A stretch of DNA of 64,000 bases from G963556115 sp963677015 (lineage in GTDB: Bacteria; Planctomycetota; SZUA-567), in assembly GCA_963677015.1 (NCBI GenBank), contig OY781533.1, positions 2,790,001-2,854,000 on the forward strand, given 5' to 3'. The notes beneath the pieces were generated by a model that was given only the letters and a program-made list of their open reading frames with translations, was not told where the DNA came from and did no database searches. Both the position numbers and the translations under genes were made by a program. Below are positions 35,900-45,639 of the stretch, piece after piece (position 1 is the first letter of the stretch; the number at the start of each line of letters is the position of its first letter).

Positions 35900-35983
35900 A
35901 TCAGCTCCTTAAACCAGTTATACGCCAGTACCCTGAAAGCGACCCCAAGCAGCAACCTTGCTGCAACCTGCAATGCTTTATAT

Positions 35984-37105
35984 CTATACCACCAGCGGCA
36001 GACGTGAAATCACCGGCCGGTTACGCCCCTGCTTCTTGGCTTCATACATATTGGCATCAGCCGCCTGAACTATACTCTCAAGCCGTTTTTCCGAGACCTC
36101 GTCACTACGGCGGTTATCCCGCATAACCGTGATAATACCTGCTGAAATCGTCAGATATTCCCCCGCCCGCGAACTCTGATGCGGAATGTTCAGATTGGCA
36201 ATCACCCCGCAGACATTGGGTTCTTTCTCCCGGCTGTAGGCTTCACGCTTGAGGGTAAAGACAAACTCCTCGCCGCCGAAACGATACACCCGGTCAAAGC
36301 CGAAGCTGAGCAACGCCTGCGCCACCTGCGCGAGCACCTTATCCCCGGCGAGATGACCATAACTGTCATTATACTCCTTGAACCAGTCGATATCGACGAC
36401 CCCGACAAGCATTTTCTCCGTTACCAGTAACGAGTTGATATCATCACGGAACATAGTAACAAACGCATTCTTATTATAAACCCCGGTAAGCATATCCCGG
36501 TTGGAACGTTCATGCTCGGTGCAGATAGTCTTGTACTGCAGTCTGAGCAGAAGATCAAACTTATAGTATAACACTATATTGATCACATACATCAGAACAG
36601 CATAGAATAACGACCAGAAGATATCCGCACGGTAGATATACCAGCACACCAGCAGCCCGGTCAGTACCAGAAAACCGGTTATCACCTTGTGCTCAACATT
36701 CAGCACCGGCACCATCATAAACATATAGATGGTTATCATCTGCGCCTCAGGGGTAAAATATCCGACCCGTCCAACCCAGAAATACGTATCAAGAAATGCC
36801 ATAAACGTCAGCAGCAGGGTCGTAATAAACAGCACCTTACGTGCCTGCAGTGCCTCCAGACAGGCGATCCCCGCCAGCGTAAAGAGACAGATCACCGCCA
36901 CGGCAACTCGTACAAAAAACACGGTATCCAGAACCGTCTCAAATCCGGAGATGTAAATATTAGCGATAGTAATCGAACTTATAACGACAAAAATCAGCAG
37001 TACCGTGGAGACAAGAAAGAGCTTGGTCTTTCTGAACATCCACTCAACATAGCGCCTCTCTGTGACCGGATCAAAGAAGTACTGCGAGGGAAAGAGTTTG
37101 AGCAT
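35984..37105 (-). CDS. Membrane diguanylate cyclase (six-helix sensor + GGDEF)
   Basis: 373 aa. Residues ~28-200 contain about six hydrophobic helices with short loops (like MASE-type integral sensors); residues ~205-365 are a GGDEF domain with FGGEEF intact. The RxxD inhibition site is absent: the four residues at that spacing read FGFD. It may therefore work without product feedback. The family GxxxxDIDxFKxxND element is VGVVDIDWFKEYND. Ribosome site weak. It lies 214 bases upstream of the P-loop kinase-side spacer and does not share an evident operon with the FapA gene. Confidence 0.9.
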   Translation of the reverse strand: MLKLFPSQYFFDPVTERRYVEWMFRKTKLFLVSTVLLIFVVISSITIANIYISGFETVLDTVFFVRVAVAVICLFTLAGIACLEALQARKVLFITTLLLTFMAFLDTYFWVGRVGYFTPEAQMITIYMFMMVPVLNVEHKVITGFLVLTGLLVCWYIYRADIFWSLFYAVLMYVINIVLYYKFDLLLRLQYKTICTEHERSNRDMLTGVYNKNAFVTMFRDDINSLLVTEKMLVGVVDIDWFKEYNDSYGHLAGDKVLAQVAQALLSFGFDRVYRFGGEEFVFTLKREAYSREKEPNVCGVIANLNIPHQSSRAGEYLTISAGIITVMRDNRRSDEVSEKRLESIVQAADANMYEAKKQGRNRPVISRLPLVV

Positions 37106-37318
37106 CAGCGACTTTCATTCTTCAGGCAGTCCGGGACTGCAAACCGCCCCGCCCTGAAAATCATAAACGCAGCCATGCAACCGGAAAAATTACGCACATC
37201 ATTATTAACATGGGTAATAATAACAGAAGCAGTATTAATGTCAAGAACAGCATAGCTTTATATTGCTGACAAACCTCCCTGAACGCAAAAAGAGAATCCC
37301 GGATTACTCCGCAGCGGC

Positions 37319-39262
37319 CTAGAAAACCATACCAAAATCCCGAATCTTCCTTACAATCACATCCGGATCATTATCTTCATTGATTATCTCCAGAGCCTCA
37401 ATCTTATCCACCGCCGCCTTGAGTGCGGGATTTATATGATTGGTCAGAAATATTCCATAGTTGTTCGGAGCCTTGTGCAGAAGATTGGAGACGAATTTGA
37501 GCCCGTCACGCTCGCCGATATGCAGATTCAGGATCATTACCAGCTTTTTCTGTTCCTCCAGCTCCTTGAGTATTTCCAGCGCCTGAAAATCATCCTTGAT
37601 AGTATAAAGATGCTCCACCCCGACCTTACGCAGATAATTATATAATACCTGACGCTGGGCGAAACGGTCCTCATAGATACAGACGGCAAAGTCCTGACCA
37701 TTAATTGTCAGATAAAACTTCTTGTCAATATTCTCAATACCTTCATAGGTATAGATGAAGCGTTTGGAGTTGAAGGCCCGGATCTTGAACGCCCCTTTGG
37801 AGCTGGGGCGGATATTTTTCCGCCGCTCGGATTTGAGCTGCTCATATGCCTCGGCGTTTTTACTCGGATCAACATAACTTGAAGCCTTGATACTCTTGTA
37901 CTGCATGCTCTCCTGCAGAATGATCGGTCCCTCAAATTCATTGATAAATTTTTTCTTACAGCTGGGTGTCGAAACAGTAATATCCGAATACATCCGTTTT
38001 CTGACAATCACTTCACGCACCGCGGCCAGTGTCTCATTCTTGATCAGCTTGGCCCGCTGCGCCAGCAGATTCAGATACCCGGACTTGATACCGATGAAGT
38101 TATCATACTCTTCGATGAAGCGCTGCTGCTGATGCGCAACAATTTTACGGAAATAACGGTTATCCCCAAGATGCACCTTGAGAGGTTCGATCATCGAATC
38201 AATCTGCCAGCTCAGACTCGCCAACGCCTCTTCATAATATTTAACCCGGTAATTCACCCCGACCTCAACCGCCGTAGGCACCCCGAGCTGCGAACCGAGC
38301 ACCGCCACATCCAGACCTTTGAGGGTGGTAATGACCCCGCCGATAATACACGCCGCATTTACCCTGCCGTTACATTTCACCGCCGAATTGACGATCTCCT
38401 TTCGCACCACCAGATCACCGTCAACCTCAATATTGCAATCATTGAGATACTTTACCAGCACATCGCCCTGACATTTTATATACCCGGCCTTCTCCGATTC
38501 ATTATTCTTGCCGTTGACACCGCCGTAGATTATCAGCTCCTTACGGGCTTTAATAAACGAGTCACCCACACAGCCCTTGATCTCAATACTCTCCGCCTCA
38601 ACACTGAAGGTATCCTGAACCGAACCGAGTATCAGCACATGCCCGTCAAAATTGATATTCCCCGTCTCAAAGCAGACATCACCGCGAATCTCATAAATCG
38701 GGGTGACCGAAAGCTTATCATTCTGATAGATAGGTCTTCCGCCCTCTGTGGACAGGACCCGGGTTCCGGAGTCGTCATACGCCACGCCCGGCCCTAGATT
38801 AAGCTGTACCGCCTTACCGTCGGATGCCGGCAGCAGCTTGCCGTTGATATCATAACCGTCACTGCCCGCAGTCGGCTTATGCACGACACAGATACATTCA
38901 CCTCTGGCCACCACCGGCAGCCCGATAGCAGCCTTATAATCTACCGGCAGATCATCATCATTCTCGGTCGGTGCGAAGTAATGCGCTTTGCCGGAGATAT
39001 CAATCTTGAATTCAAGATACCCGTTCTTCCCGGGTACCGGCCTCTTGCCGCGGGCTATAAGATACTCCGTCGGTTCATACATATCATGCATCTCGACAAA
39101 AGCGCGGAGTATTTCATTACGCTGCACCCCTTTGAAGACTCTATTCTTATTCAGATAACCGAGCAGTTCCTCCTCGGATTGAATAGCATCGACAATATTG
39201 TTGCCAGCTATCAGCTTGACAAACATTCTGTTTTTATCGATCTCTACTCTGAATCCGTCCAT
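37319..39262 (-). CDS. FapA/DUF342 polymer-forming protein fused to a degenerate receiver domain
   Basis: 647 aa. Residues ~1-180 are the FapA N-terminal region with AAIGLPVVARGECI and GSDGYDINGKLL. Residues ~180-340 form the right-handed beta-helix repeat typical of DUF342 (IRGDV, ISGSV-like steps, KCQGDVLVKYLNDCNIEVDGDLVV, ACIIGGVI). Residues ~340-450 are a helical coiled-coil stretch. From about 522 to the end is a receiver fold: acid pair in YEDRF and strand VMILNLHIGERDG, where Asn (about 579) replaces the phospho-acceptor Asp. The conserved Lys is also missing. FapA proteins are membrane-peripheral and of uncertain function. GGAG lies 8 bases before the ATG. Confidence 0.88.
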   Translation of the reverse strand: MDGFRVEIDKNRMFVKLIAGNNIVDAIQSEEELLGYLNKNRVFKGVQRNEILRAFVEMHDMYEPTEYLIARGKRPVPGKNGYLEFKIDISGKAHYFAPTENDDDLPVDYKAAIGLPVVARGECICVVHKPTAGSDGYDINGKLLPASDGKAVQLNLGPGVAYDDSGTRVLSTEGGRPIYQNDKLSVTPIYEIRGDVCFETGNINFDGHVLILGSVQDTFSVEAESIEIKGCVGDSFIKARKELIIYGGVNGKNNESEKAGYIKCQGDVLVKYLNDCNIEVDGDLVVRKEIVNSAVKCNGRVNAACIIGGVITTLKGLDVAVLGSQLGVPTAVEVGVNYRVKYYEEALASLSWQIDSMIEPLKVHLGDNRYFRKIVAHQQQRFIEEYDNFIGIKSGYLNLLAQRAKLIKNETLAAVREVIVRKRMYSDITVSTPSCKKKFINEFEGPIILQESMQYKSIKASSYVDPSKNAEAYEQLKSERRKNIRPSSKGAFKIRAFNSKRFIYTYEGIENIDKKFYLTINGQDFAVCIYEDRFAQRQVLYNYLRKVGVEHLYTIKDDFQALEILKELEEQKKLVMILNLHIGERDGLKFVSNLLHKAPNNYGIFLTNHINPALKAAVDKIEALEIINEDNDPDVIVRKIRDFGMVF

Positions 39263-39658
39263 ATCTACCGCTCCAGAAAAAGCACAGTATCCTTCATTGT
39301 ATTATTATTACTCCACTATAACTTTATTTTACAATTTTTTCAAGCTCAATACCCGATCATAAGACTAAAATTATTACCAGATTACACCAAACAGCATCAT
39401 ATCAGGGCAGAATAATAACAGTAAACATTATTATCACAGTCTATACATCTATATTGAAGTATAATTTTCAGGAAGCGCCGAGGGAGAGTTGAATACTCAG
39501 CATGATATATTATCGGGATTATAATACTTATATTTTAGAAAAAGCAGGATTTTCAGACATGATAATGACCGCGGCCGCTACGCGGCAGCAATATAAATCA
39601 CGGTTCACCGCAACTGCAGCAAAACCAGACCGCAAAGAGATAATTCCCGGCCACACCC
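39263..39658. other. Intergenic, no gene supported
   Basis: Mostly AT-rich. A 60-codon plus-strand frame (39502-39684) runs into the end of azlD, with no good ribosome site; not called. Confidence 0.4.
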
Positions 39659-39988
39659 TCAGACCATTACATACTGAATCATAAACATATAAACGGCTGT
39701 GCCCGCAGCAATACTCAGCAGAATATTGTCCCGCCAGTAATGCAGCAGCACGATACAGCTGAGAGCCGCCAGCTCCGGCAGCGCATAAGGTCTGGCGGTC
39801 AGATTGACATTACGCAGACAGTAGACCACCAGCAGCCCGATAGACGCATACGGCAGAACCCGCCCGAGGTAAGCGACATAACGGGAATTATGCCGGCGCG
39901 CAAAGAGAATAAACGGCAGGAAACGGGTTATAAAGGTACTGGCGATGACCATGATAAAGATCACCAGCGCCTGCTCATGCTCTAGCAT
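39659..39988 (-). CDS. azlD: Branched-chain amino acid exporter small subunit AzlD
   Basis: 109 aa with four hydrophobic helices (~6-25, 43-62, 65-83, 88-107). It has the AzlD pattern TRFLPFILFARR and VAYLGRVLPYASIGLLVVYCL. It pairs with AzlC, encoded just upstream and overlapping it by 7 bases, to form a two-component exporter of branched-chain amino acids or related compounds. GGAGGA precedes the ATG. Confidence 0.92.
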   Translation of the reverse strand: MLEHEQALVIFIMVIASTFITRFLPFILFARRHNSRYVAYLGRVLPYASIGLLVVYCLRNVNLTARPYALPELAALSCIVLLHYWRDNILLSIAAGTAVYMFMIQYVMV

Positions 39989-40686
39989 ATATCCTCCCCG
40001 CCGTCATCCAGCCGCCTGCGAAATACAGTCAGCACAACAATAATCAGCAGCATCGCCGGCAGAATGAAACGCTCCGGACCGAAGATATAAAGACAGCAGA
40101 TCGAGCCGAAGACACCGATAAGCGCTGCCGGCCGCCGACCGCCCTCCTTCCATTGCTTGACAAAGATTGCCGCAAAGAGTGCGGTCAGCGCAAAGTCCAG
40201 CCCCGCGGTATTGAAGCTTATCAGCCCGCCCAGCAGCCCGCCGATAGCGGTAGCGCCGACCCAGTAGAACTGATTGAGCAGGGTGATGCAGAGAATAAAG
40301 TCCCGACGCCTGATCCCGGATGGCGGCTCGATACCATGAATTATCGAGAAGGTCTCATCGGTCAGACCGAAGATCAGATAATACTTCGCCCAGCCCATGT
40401 CTTTGAACTTAGCCAGCATCGAGAGGCCATAGAAGAGATGGCGGGCGTTGACCATCGATGAAAGCAGGAGCGCGTAGAGCGGATCGAAGACGGTGGAGAG
40501 CAGACCCACAGCCAGATACTGCGCCGACCCGGCAAAGGCCAGAATACTCATCGGCACCGACCACTCCGGGCCATACCCTTTGCTGCTCATGAGAATACCA
40601 TAAGCAATCCCGAGAAACGCATATCCGGTCAGTACCGGCACCGTATACGGAAATGCCGCCCGCAAGACTCTGCTCTTTTGCCCCAT
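39982..40686 (-). CDS. azlC: Branched-chain amino acid exporter large subunit AzlC
   Basis: 234 aa, about seven membrane segments. Family marks are YAFLGIAYGILMSSKGYGPEWSVPMSILAFAGSAQYLAVGLL and the NARHLFYGLSM motif, followed by GLTDETFS. AzlC exports branched-chain amino acids or analogues with AzlD. An Lrp-type regulator often lies next to azlCD; none is seen here. The start is preceded by GAGAGGA. Confidence 0.94.
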   Translation of the reverse strand: MGQKSRVLRAAFPYTVPVLTGYAFLGIAYGILMSSKGYGPEWSVPMSILAFAGSAQYLAVGLLSTVFDPLYALLLSSMVNARHLFYGLSMLAKFKDMGWAKYYLIFGLTDETFSIIHGIEPPSGIRRRDFILCITLLNQFYWVGATAIGGLLGGLISFNTAGLDFALTALFAAIFVKQWKEGGRRPAALIGVFGSICCLYIFGPERFILPAMLLIIVVLTVFRRRLDDGGEDIC

Positions 40687-41043
40687 AACATCCTCTCAAC
40701 CCGCACAACAATAAAACGCCGCCACAGCACTGCTAACTCCGCATACGGTCACAGACCACATTATAGTGACAAAATTGTAAAAGACAACGGTCAAAGCGCC
40801 CGGCGGCAACAACAGCAGCCCATATTTTCCATATCCGAATACCCGATCATGCAGTTGACCCGGTCGTGCAGCCGGAAAATTACAGCGCGCAGCTGAAATC
40901 AGCTGCAAGCGCCGGCAGAATCCCTACAACCAAAATATCTGAAATTTATGAATATTACTTTTAAAAAATAATAAATGAGGTTAACATAAACATACTCTAT
41001 GGTCTGAATACTTAGCAATAATTTTTTTAACGGAAGGCATTGA
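40687..41043. other. Divergent intergenic region between azlC and the dipeptidase
   Basis: First part moderately GC, last ~100 bases AT-rich. Minus-strand frames of 70-81 codons here are not supported by ribosome sites. No clear palindrome. Confidence 0.4.
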
Positions 41044-42777
41044 ATGAATATCAAACTGCTGATGTTACTGTTCGTGAGTTTAGTTCTCAGTACCGGTGCA
41101 GAAAGCCTGGCCTGTACCACCATGGCCGCCGGCAAAGGCGCCACCGCCGACGGCTCGGTAATGATTGCGCACTCCGATGACGCGCTGCAGGATCCGCGCC
41201 TGATATTTGTACCGGCGCAGGATCACAAACCGGGCAGTAAAAGAGCGGTCTACTATAATTCCTGCGCGATGGGTTACCTGCCGGAGTGGAACTCCACCCT
41301 CCAGTACCGCATGGTCTCCGACTGCCGCGCCGCAGCCTATAACACTCCGATCAACGGCAGATACGATCCGCCTCTGGGATTTATACCCGAGGTGGCGCAC
41401 ACCTACGCCTATTTTGATAATAATTACGGCATAATGAACGAGCACCAGCTGCTTATCGGCGAATGCACCGACAAGGCCAAGGTGCATACCCTGCCCGAAC
41501 CCGGCAAACGTATCATGTACTCCGCAGAACTGAGCCGCATCGCGCTTGAACGCTGCAAAACCGCGCGGGAAGCGATAAAACTGATGGGAAAGCTGATCCG
41601 TGATTACGGCTATTACGGCACCGGCGAGACCCTGCTCGTCGGCGACACTGAAGAAGCGTGGGTGCTGGAGATGTGCAGTTACGACAAGGACGGCACCGAT
41701 GGCGTCTGGGTCGCTAAAAGAGTACCTGACGACGAGATCTTTGTCGCTGCCAACCAGTTCCGCATCCGGGAAGTACTCAAAGATGACCCGGACATGATGT
41801 ATTCCGAGAACATCTTCGCCGTGGCCAAAGCCAAAGGCTGGTGGCGCGAGCAGGACGGAGAGCTGGATTTCGCGAAAGTATACGGAGACGGCGAATTTCA
41901 CCATCCCTATTATTCCAAGCGCCGGGTCTGGCGGGCCTTCAGCCTCTTCGCCCCGTCCCTGAAGCTCCCCGCCTGGGTAAAGGGCGCCTATTCCCGTGAG
42001 TACCCCTTCAGTGTCAAGCCGGACGCGAAGATCGATCACTTCAATATCTTCCGGGTCTATCAGGATAATTACGAAGGAACCGAGTTCGATCTGACCAAAG
42101 GGCTGGCCGCCGGCCCGTTCGGCAATCCCAACCGCTTCGAAGGCGGCGCCGAAGCCGTCACCACCGACGGGCAGCTCAGTACCGTCCACGGAAACTTCGA
42201 ACGGCCGATAAATATCTACCGCTGCGCCTATTCCTACGTGGCTCAGGCCCGCGGCTGGCTGCCGGAGATCTTCGGCGGCAGACTCTTCTACGCCCCGGAC
42301 CGGGCAGCGACCTCGGCACTCTTTCCAATGTATGCCGGTATCTCCGAACTGCCGCATAACTTTCAGATCGCCAATCTCCTGAAATTCGACCGTAAGAGTA
42401 TACCGATGACCTTCAATTACGTGGCCAACTATGTCATGCTCAAGTATGACTACATGATCAAGGATCTGCGTAAGGTACGGGAAAAATTTGAAGGCGAGAT
42501 GGTAGCGGATATGGCGCAGACCGAAGAGAAGGCGGCACAACTCTGCAAAGAAGGAAAAGAAGCGGACGCCAGAAAACTGCTGGACAGTCTGACCGCAAAA
42601 TACGCCGAGAATCTGCTGCGCGCCTGGTGGGAGCTGCATGACTATCTCTACATTACCTATGAAGACGGCTATATCAACACCCCGGAAGAGATCGGCAAAC
42701 CGGTATACTACCCGGCATGGTGGCTCAAAGCCGTCGGCGTCCAGGGCAAACTTGAAAGCTACCGGAAACCCGAATAA
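41044..42777 (+). CDS. Family C69 (PepD-like) dipeptidase, secreted
   Basis: 577 aa. Hydrophobic signal peptide ~1-23, then Cys24 in LACTTMAAGKGATADGSV. In C69 Ntn-hydrolases this Cys becomes the N-terminal nucleophile after processing, so signal cleavage itself may create the active site. Further marks: MIAHSDD, GIMNEHQLLIGECTD and LVGDTEEAWVLEMC. At 577 aa the size is usual for secreted C69 members. GGAAGG lies upstream of the ATG. The enzyme would hydrolyse dipeptides in the periplasm or outside the cell. It has a large GC-rich minus-strand shadow frame. Confidence 0.93.
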   Translation: MNIKLLMLLFVSLVLSTGAESLACTTMAAGKGATADGSVMIAHSDDALQDPRLIFVPAQDHKPGSKRAVYYNSCAMGYLPEWNSTLQYRMVSDCRAAAYNTPINGRYDPPLGFIPEVAHTYAYFDNNYGIMNEHQLLIGECTDKAKVHTLPEPGKRIMYSAELSRIALERCKTAREAIKLMGKLIRDYGYYGTGETLLVGDTEEAWVLEMCSYDKDGTDGVWVAKRVPDDEIFVAANQFRIREVLKDDPDMMYSENIFAVAKAKGWWREQDGELDFAKVYGDGEFHHPYYSKRRVWRAFSLFAPSLKLPAWVKGAYSREYPFSVKPDAKIDHFNIFRVYQDNYEGTEFDLTKGLAAGPFGNPNRFEGGAEAVTTDGQLSTVHGNFERPINIYRCAYSYVAQARGWLPEIFGGRLFYAPDRAATSALFPMYAGISELPHNFQIANLLKFDRKSIPMTFNYVANYVMLKYDYMIKDLRKVREKFEGEMVADMAQTEEKAAQLCKEGKEADARKLLDSLTAKYAENLLRAWWELHDYLYITYEDGYINTPEEIGKPVYYPAWWLKAVGVQGKLESYRKPE

Positions 42778-42820
42778 AAGCGGAAAGCAGCGCCAAACAC
42801 TCTTTACCCCAGCCACAATT

Positions 42821-42863
42821 TAAAAAAATAACGGCTCTCATTCTTCTAGAATGCGAGCCGTTA
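42821..42863 (-). terminator. Terminator between convergent dipeptidase and GGDEF-EAL genes
   Basis: Near-perfect hairpin (arms 42829-42845 and 42848-42863 with one mismatch). On the minus strand it is followed by TTATTTTTTT; on the plus strand the tail is less T-rich. It can serve both convergent genes. Confidence 0.8.
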
Positions 42864-42952
42864 TACATAAACACATGAATAATAAAAAACTCTGAATTCC
42901 CAAACTCCTGACCACAAGTCAGCCAACGTTTCCCGCTGTCACGAGGTAAGAT

Positions 42953-45085
42953 TCATACATACAGATTATAGGTCAACTCATGCAGTTCAGCGCAATTAAG
43001 CGGTTTATTGAGATAACTGCCCTGCGCCGAATCACACTCCAGCTCCCGCACCATGCGGAACTGCTCCAGATTCTCGACCCCGCCGGCGATAACACTGAGA
43101 TTGAGCGCCTTGGCGAGATTGATAATCGCTTTGGTAATCTCCATATTCTTCTCATTCTGCAGCCGGGAAATATAACTGCGGTCAATCTTGAGATTATTGA
43201 TACTCGACCTTTCCACAGTAGAGAGCGCCGAATACCCGATACCAAAATCATTGATACTGATACGCACCCCGTGCTGCTTGAGATGCTTGATAATATTGAA
43301 GGACCACTTGCTCTTATCCAGAGCCGCGGTATCGGTGATATCGATCATAATCATCTCACCGGTGATATTATGCTCACGCAGCATCCGGGTAAAGACATTG
43401 ATCAGATCCGGATCACTGAGCTGCTGCAGAGTCATATTTATCGAGATATAAAAACCGGTCTCCCGCAACTGCGGCACCTGCTGCTGCAGACTGCTGAGAG
43501 TCGCGCCCACCTTGTTGAGAACCCAGTGCCCGATAGGCACCAGCACCCCGGTATCATCGGCTATCGGCACCAGCACCTCCGGCGCCACCTCACCATACTC
43601 CGGATGCTCCCAATGCAGAAGCGCCTCTACCCCTTCGATAGTCATAGTGTTTATATTATATACCGGCTGATAATCAACATCAAATTCATCATTCTCAAAT
43701 GCCGCCAGCAGCATATTCTTCATCTGAGACTGAATTTCATGGGACATCAACATCGATGGCGTAAAGAACTTATACGCACCATGCGGACGGCGTTTACTCA
43801 TGCCCTTCGCCTCATACATCGCCAGATCGGCCCGCAGGAGATAATCATTGACATTATCAGCTTCCGAGACCACACCCAGACTCGCCGATACACGGACCGA
43901 CTGAGCTTTGAGTGCGCAGCGTTCCGAGATAAGTTCGCAGATAGTACTGCAGAAAAGCTCAAGCTTATCGCGGTCGCGGGTATGCACAATGATTATGAAC
44001 TCGTCACCGCCCAGCCGCCCGATAAAGTCCGGCTCGGTAATATAACCGCGCAGACTTTCAGCCACCTGCTGTAACAGTATATCTCCGGCAAGATGCCCGT
44101 AATTATCATTGATATCCTTGAATTTATTGAGATCGAAGAGAATAAGGCTCACCTCTTTATCCGCAGCGATGCACTGCTCCAATTCCTTCAGAATATAGGC
44201 GCGGTTCGGCAGCCCGGTAAGAGTATCATAATAGGCCTGACGCAGAATGCTCTGCCGGGTTTTATGCCGCTCGGTAATATCCAGCATCGTTATCAGCACA
44301 TCCGCCGGACGGGACTCATCATTTAAAAAAACATTTACCGTCACTACCGCCACGACCTTACTGCCGTTGCGGTGGCAGAGCGACATCTCTTCACTTATCA
44401 CTCTAGCTTCAGAGCTGTTTATCAGATCCGCCAGCAGCTCGGTATCCGGATAGAGTTCACGCACATCCATACCCAGCAGTTCGGGCGGAGCAAATCCCAG
44501 CATCTCGGCGCAGCGGTCATTACACTCGACAACCTTCCGCTCCCGCAGCAGCGCAATACCGATCGGAGCCGTCTCCAGAATCCCTTTGAGCTCCCGGTTG
44601 CTCCGGCGCAGTTCCAGCTCCACATCTTTAATATAAGAAATATCACTCATACTCTCACAGACATAGGGCCGGTCATTGATATGAATGACACTGGCGTTCT
44701 TGAGTACCGGACGCATCTCTCCTGACTGACACCGCAGATGACTGTCGCTGCCGGCGGATTTCAAACCTCCATTAACCCAGAACGGACAGCTTTGGGGAAA
44801 ATCAGCCTTACCGCAGATACGTTCACAGGTGCTGCCGACAAGCTCATCCCTGGTAAAACCGGACATCTCACAGAGACGGTCATTGACATCCCGGATTATA
44901 TAATCCTCACCGATAATCACCACACCCTCGGCCACACTCTCAAAGAGTGCGCGAAAACGCTGCTCGCTCGCCACCAGAATATTCATTGATTCTTCGAGTG
45001 AATGCTCAGCGGTCAGTTCGGCAGAGGCCAGCAGCCTTCTGGAGCATTCTTCAGGTACGTGGATAATATGCCGTGGATTGATCAT
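42953..45085 (-). CDS. PAS-PAS-GGDEF-EAL protein with degenerate EAL domain
   Basis: 710 aa, no membrane segment. PAS1 ~40-155, PAS2 ~160-270, GGDEF ~285-440 with LGGDEF at 359-363, and EAL ~460-705. The GGDEF has the active site but lacks the RxxD site (TEPD instead). In the EAL domain E487-A488-L489, N550 and K633 are present. However, the AEGVE motif reads AGGVE (Gly668 for the catalytic Glu), DD reads ND (612-613), and the ITE glutamate is Asp585. Phosphodiesterase activity is therefore probably lost. It may be a cyclase with a c-di-GMP or GTP-sensing EAL. The ribosome site is weak (AGGG). Confidence 0.92.
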   Translation of the reverse strand: MINPRHIIHVPEECSRRLLASAELTAEHSLEESMNILVASEQRFRALFESVAEGVVIIGEDYIIRDVNDRLCEMSGFTRDELVGSTCERICGKADFPQSCPFWVNGGLKSAGSDSHLRCQSGEMRPVLKNASVIHINDRPYVCESMSDISYIKDVELELRRSNRELKGILETAPIGIALLRERKVVECNDRCAEMLGFAPPELLGMDVRELYPDTELLADLINSSEARVISEEMSLCHRNGSKVVAVVTVNVFLNDESRPADVLITMLDITERHKTRQSILRQAYYDTLTGLPNRAYILKELEQCIAADKEVSLILFDLNKFKDINDNYGHLAGDILLQQVAESLRGYITEPDFIGRLGGDEFIIIVHTRDRDKLELFCSTICELISERCALKAQSVRVSASLGVVSEADNVNDYLLRADLAMYEAKGMSKRRPHGAYKFFTPSMLMSHEIQSQMKNMLLAAFENDEFDVDYQPVYNINTMTIEGVEALLHWEHPEYGEVAPEVLVPIADDTGVLVPIGHWVLNKVGATLSSLQQQVPQLRETGFYISINMTLQQLSDPDLINVFTRMLREHNITGEMIMIDITDTAALDKSKWSFNIIKHLKQHGVRISINDFGIGYSALSTVERSSINNLKIDRSYISRLQNEKNMEITKAIINLAKALNLSVIAGGVENLEQFRMVRELECDSAQGSYLNKPLNCAELHELTYNLYV

Positions 45086-45639
45086 AAATAAAACCCTGTT
45101 TAACCGCCGGAGACAGTAAAAGGTGTTAAGGCAACCAAGCAGCTGTAAAAAGGATTTAAAAACTTAAATTCTTTCAGAGAAGCAAAAGCGGCAAAAAGAC
45201 TAAGCAGTTACCTACCACAACAATCATACTCCAAGTTATCAGGAAATAAAAGTCTGAATTTTCAAAAATATTTTCAGATTCCGCCAGCTTTAAGGTAATT
45301 TCTCATCAAGACCTTACGTAATATTGTAACAATTGAAACATAAGAGAAGTTAAATTAGCTATAGCTCATAAAAACCTAATGTTTCAGCTATTTATGTTTG
45401 AAATGAATTAGTTGTAAATTCACTAAATTTAAATAAAATTTTAATAATTATCCTTATACTTCGAACTCGTTACAGCTGAAAATGACCTGGTATCCCCCAC
45501 CGGCAGAGACCAGCCAAATAATCCAGAACGCGTCAAATCAGTATTTAAACATAATTCCTTGACCAGACACCACCTTTAAGCTAAAATGTCAGGATAAAAT
45601 TTTTTAGCGGGCAGCAGAAAGAAGGAGCACCGGAAAATC
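45086..45639. other. 554-base intergenic region, divergent
   Basis: Lies between the divergent GGDEF-EAL and lipoprotein genes. AT-rich from 45240 to 45460. One short palindrome, ATTGT/ACAAT, at 45323-45333. No gene supported. Confidence 0.45.

Noticed and set aside
39502..39684. 60-codon plus-strand frame before azlD
   Set aside because: No ribosome site, and it overlaps the 3' end of azlD on the other strand.
41080..42816. 578-codon open frame on the minus strand across the dipeptidase gene
   Set aside because: It mirrors the codon structure of the well-supported C69 dipeptidase on the plus strand, has no ribosome site and no family motifs. Long antisense frames are common opposite GC-rich genes in this window.
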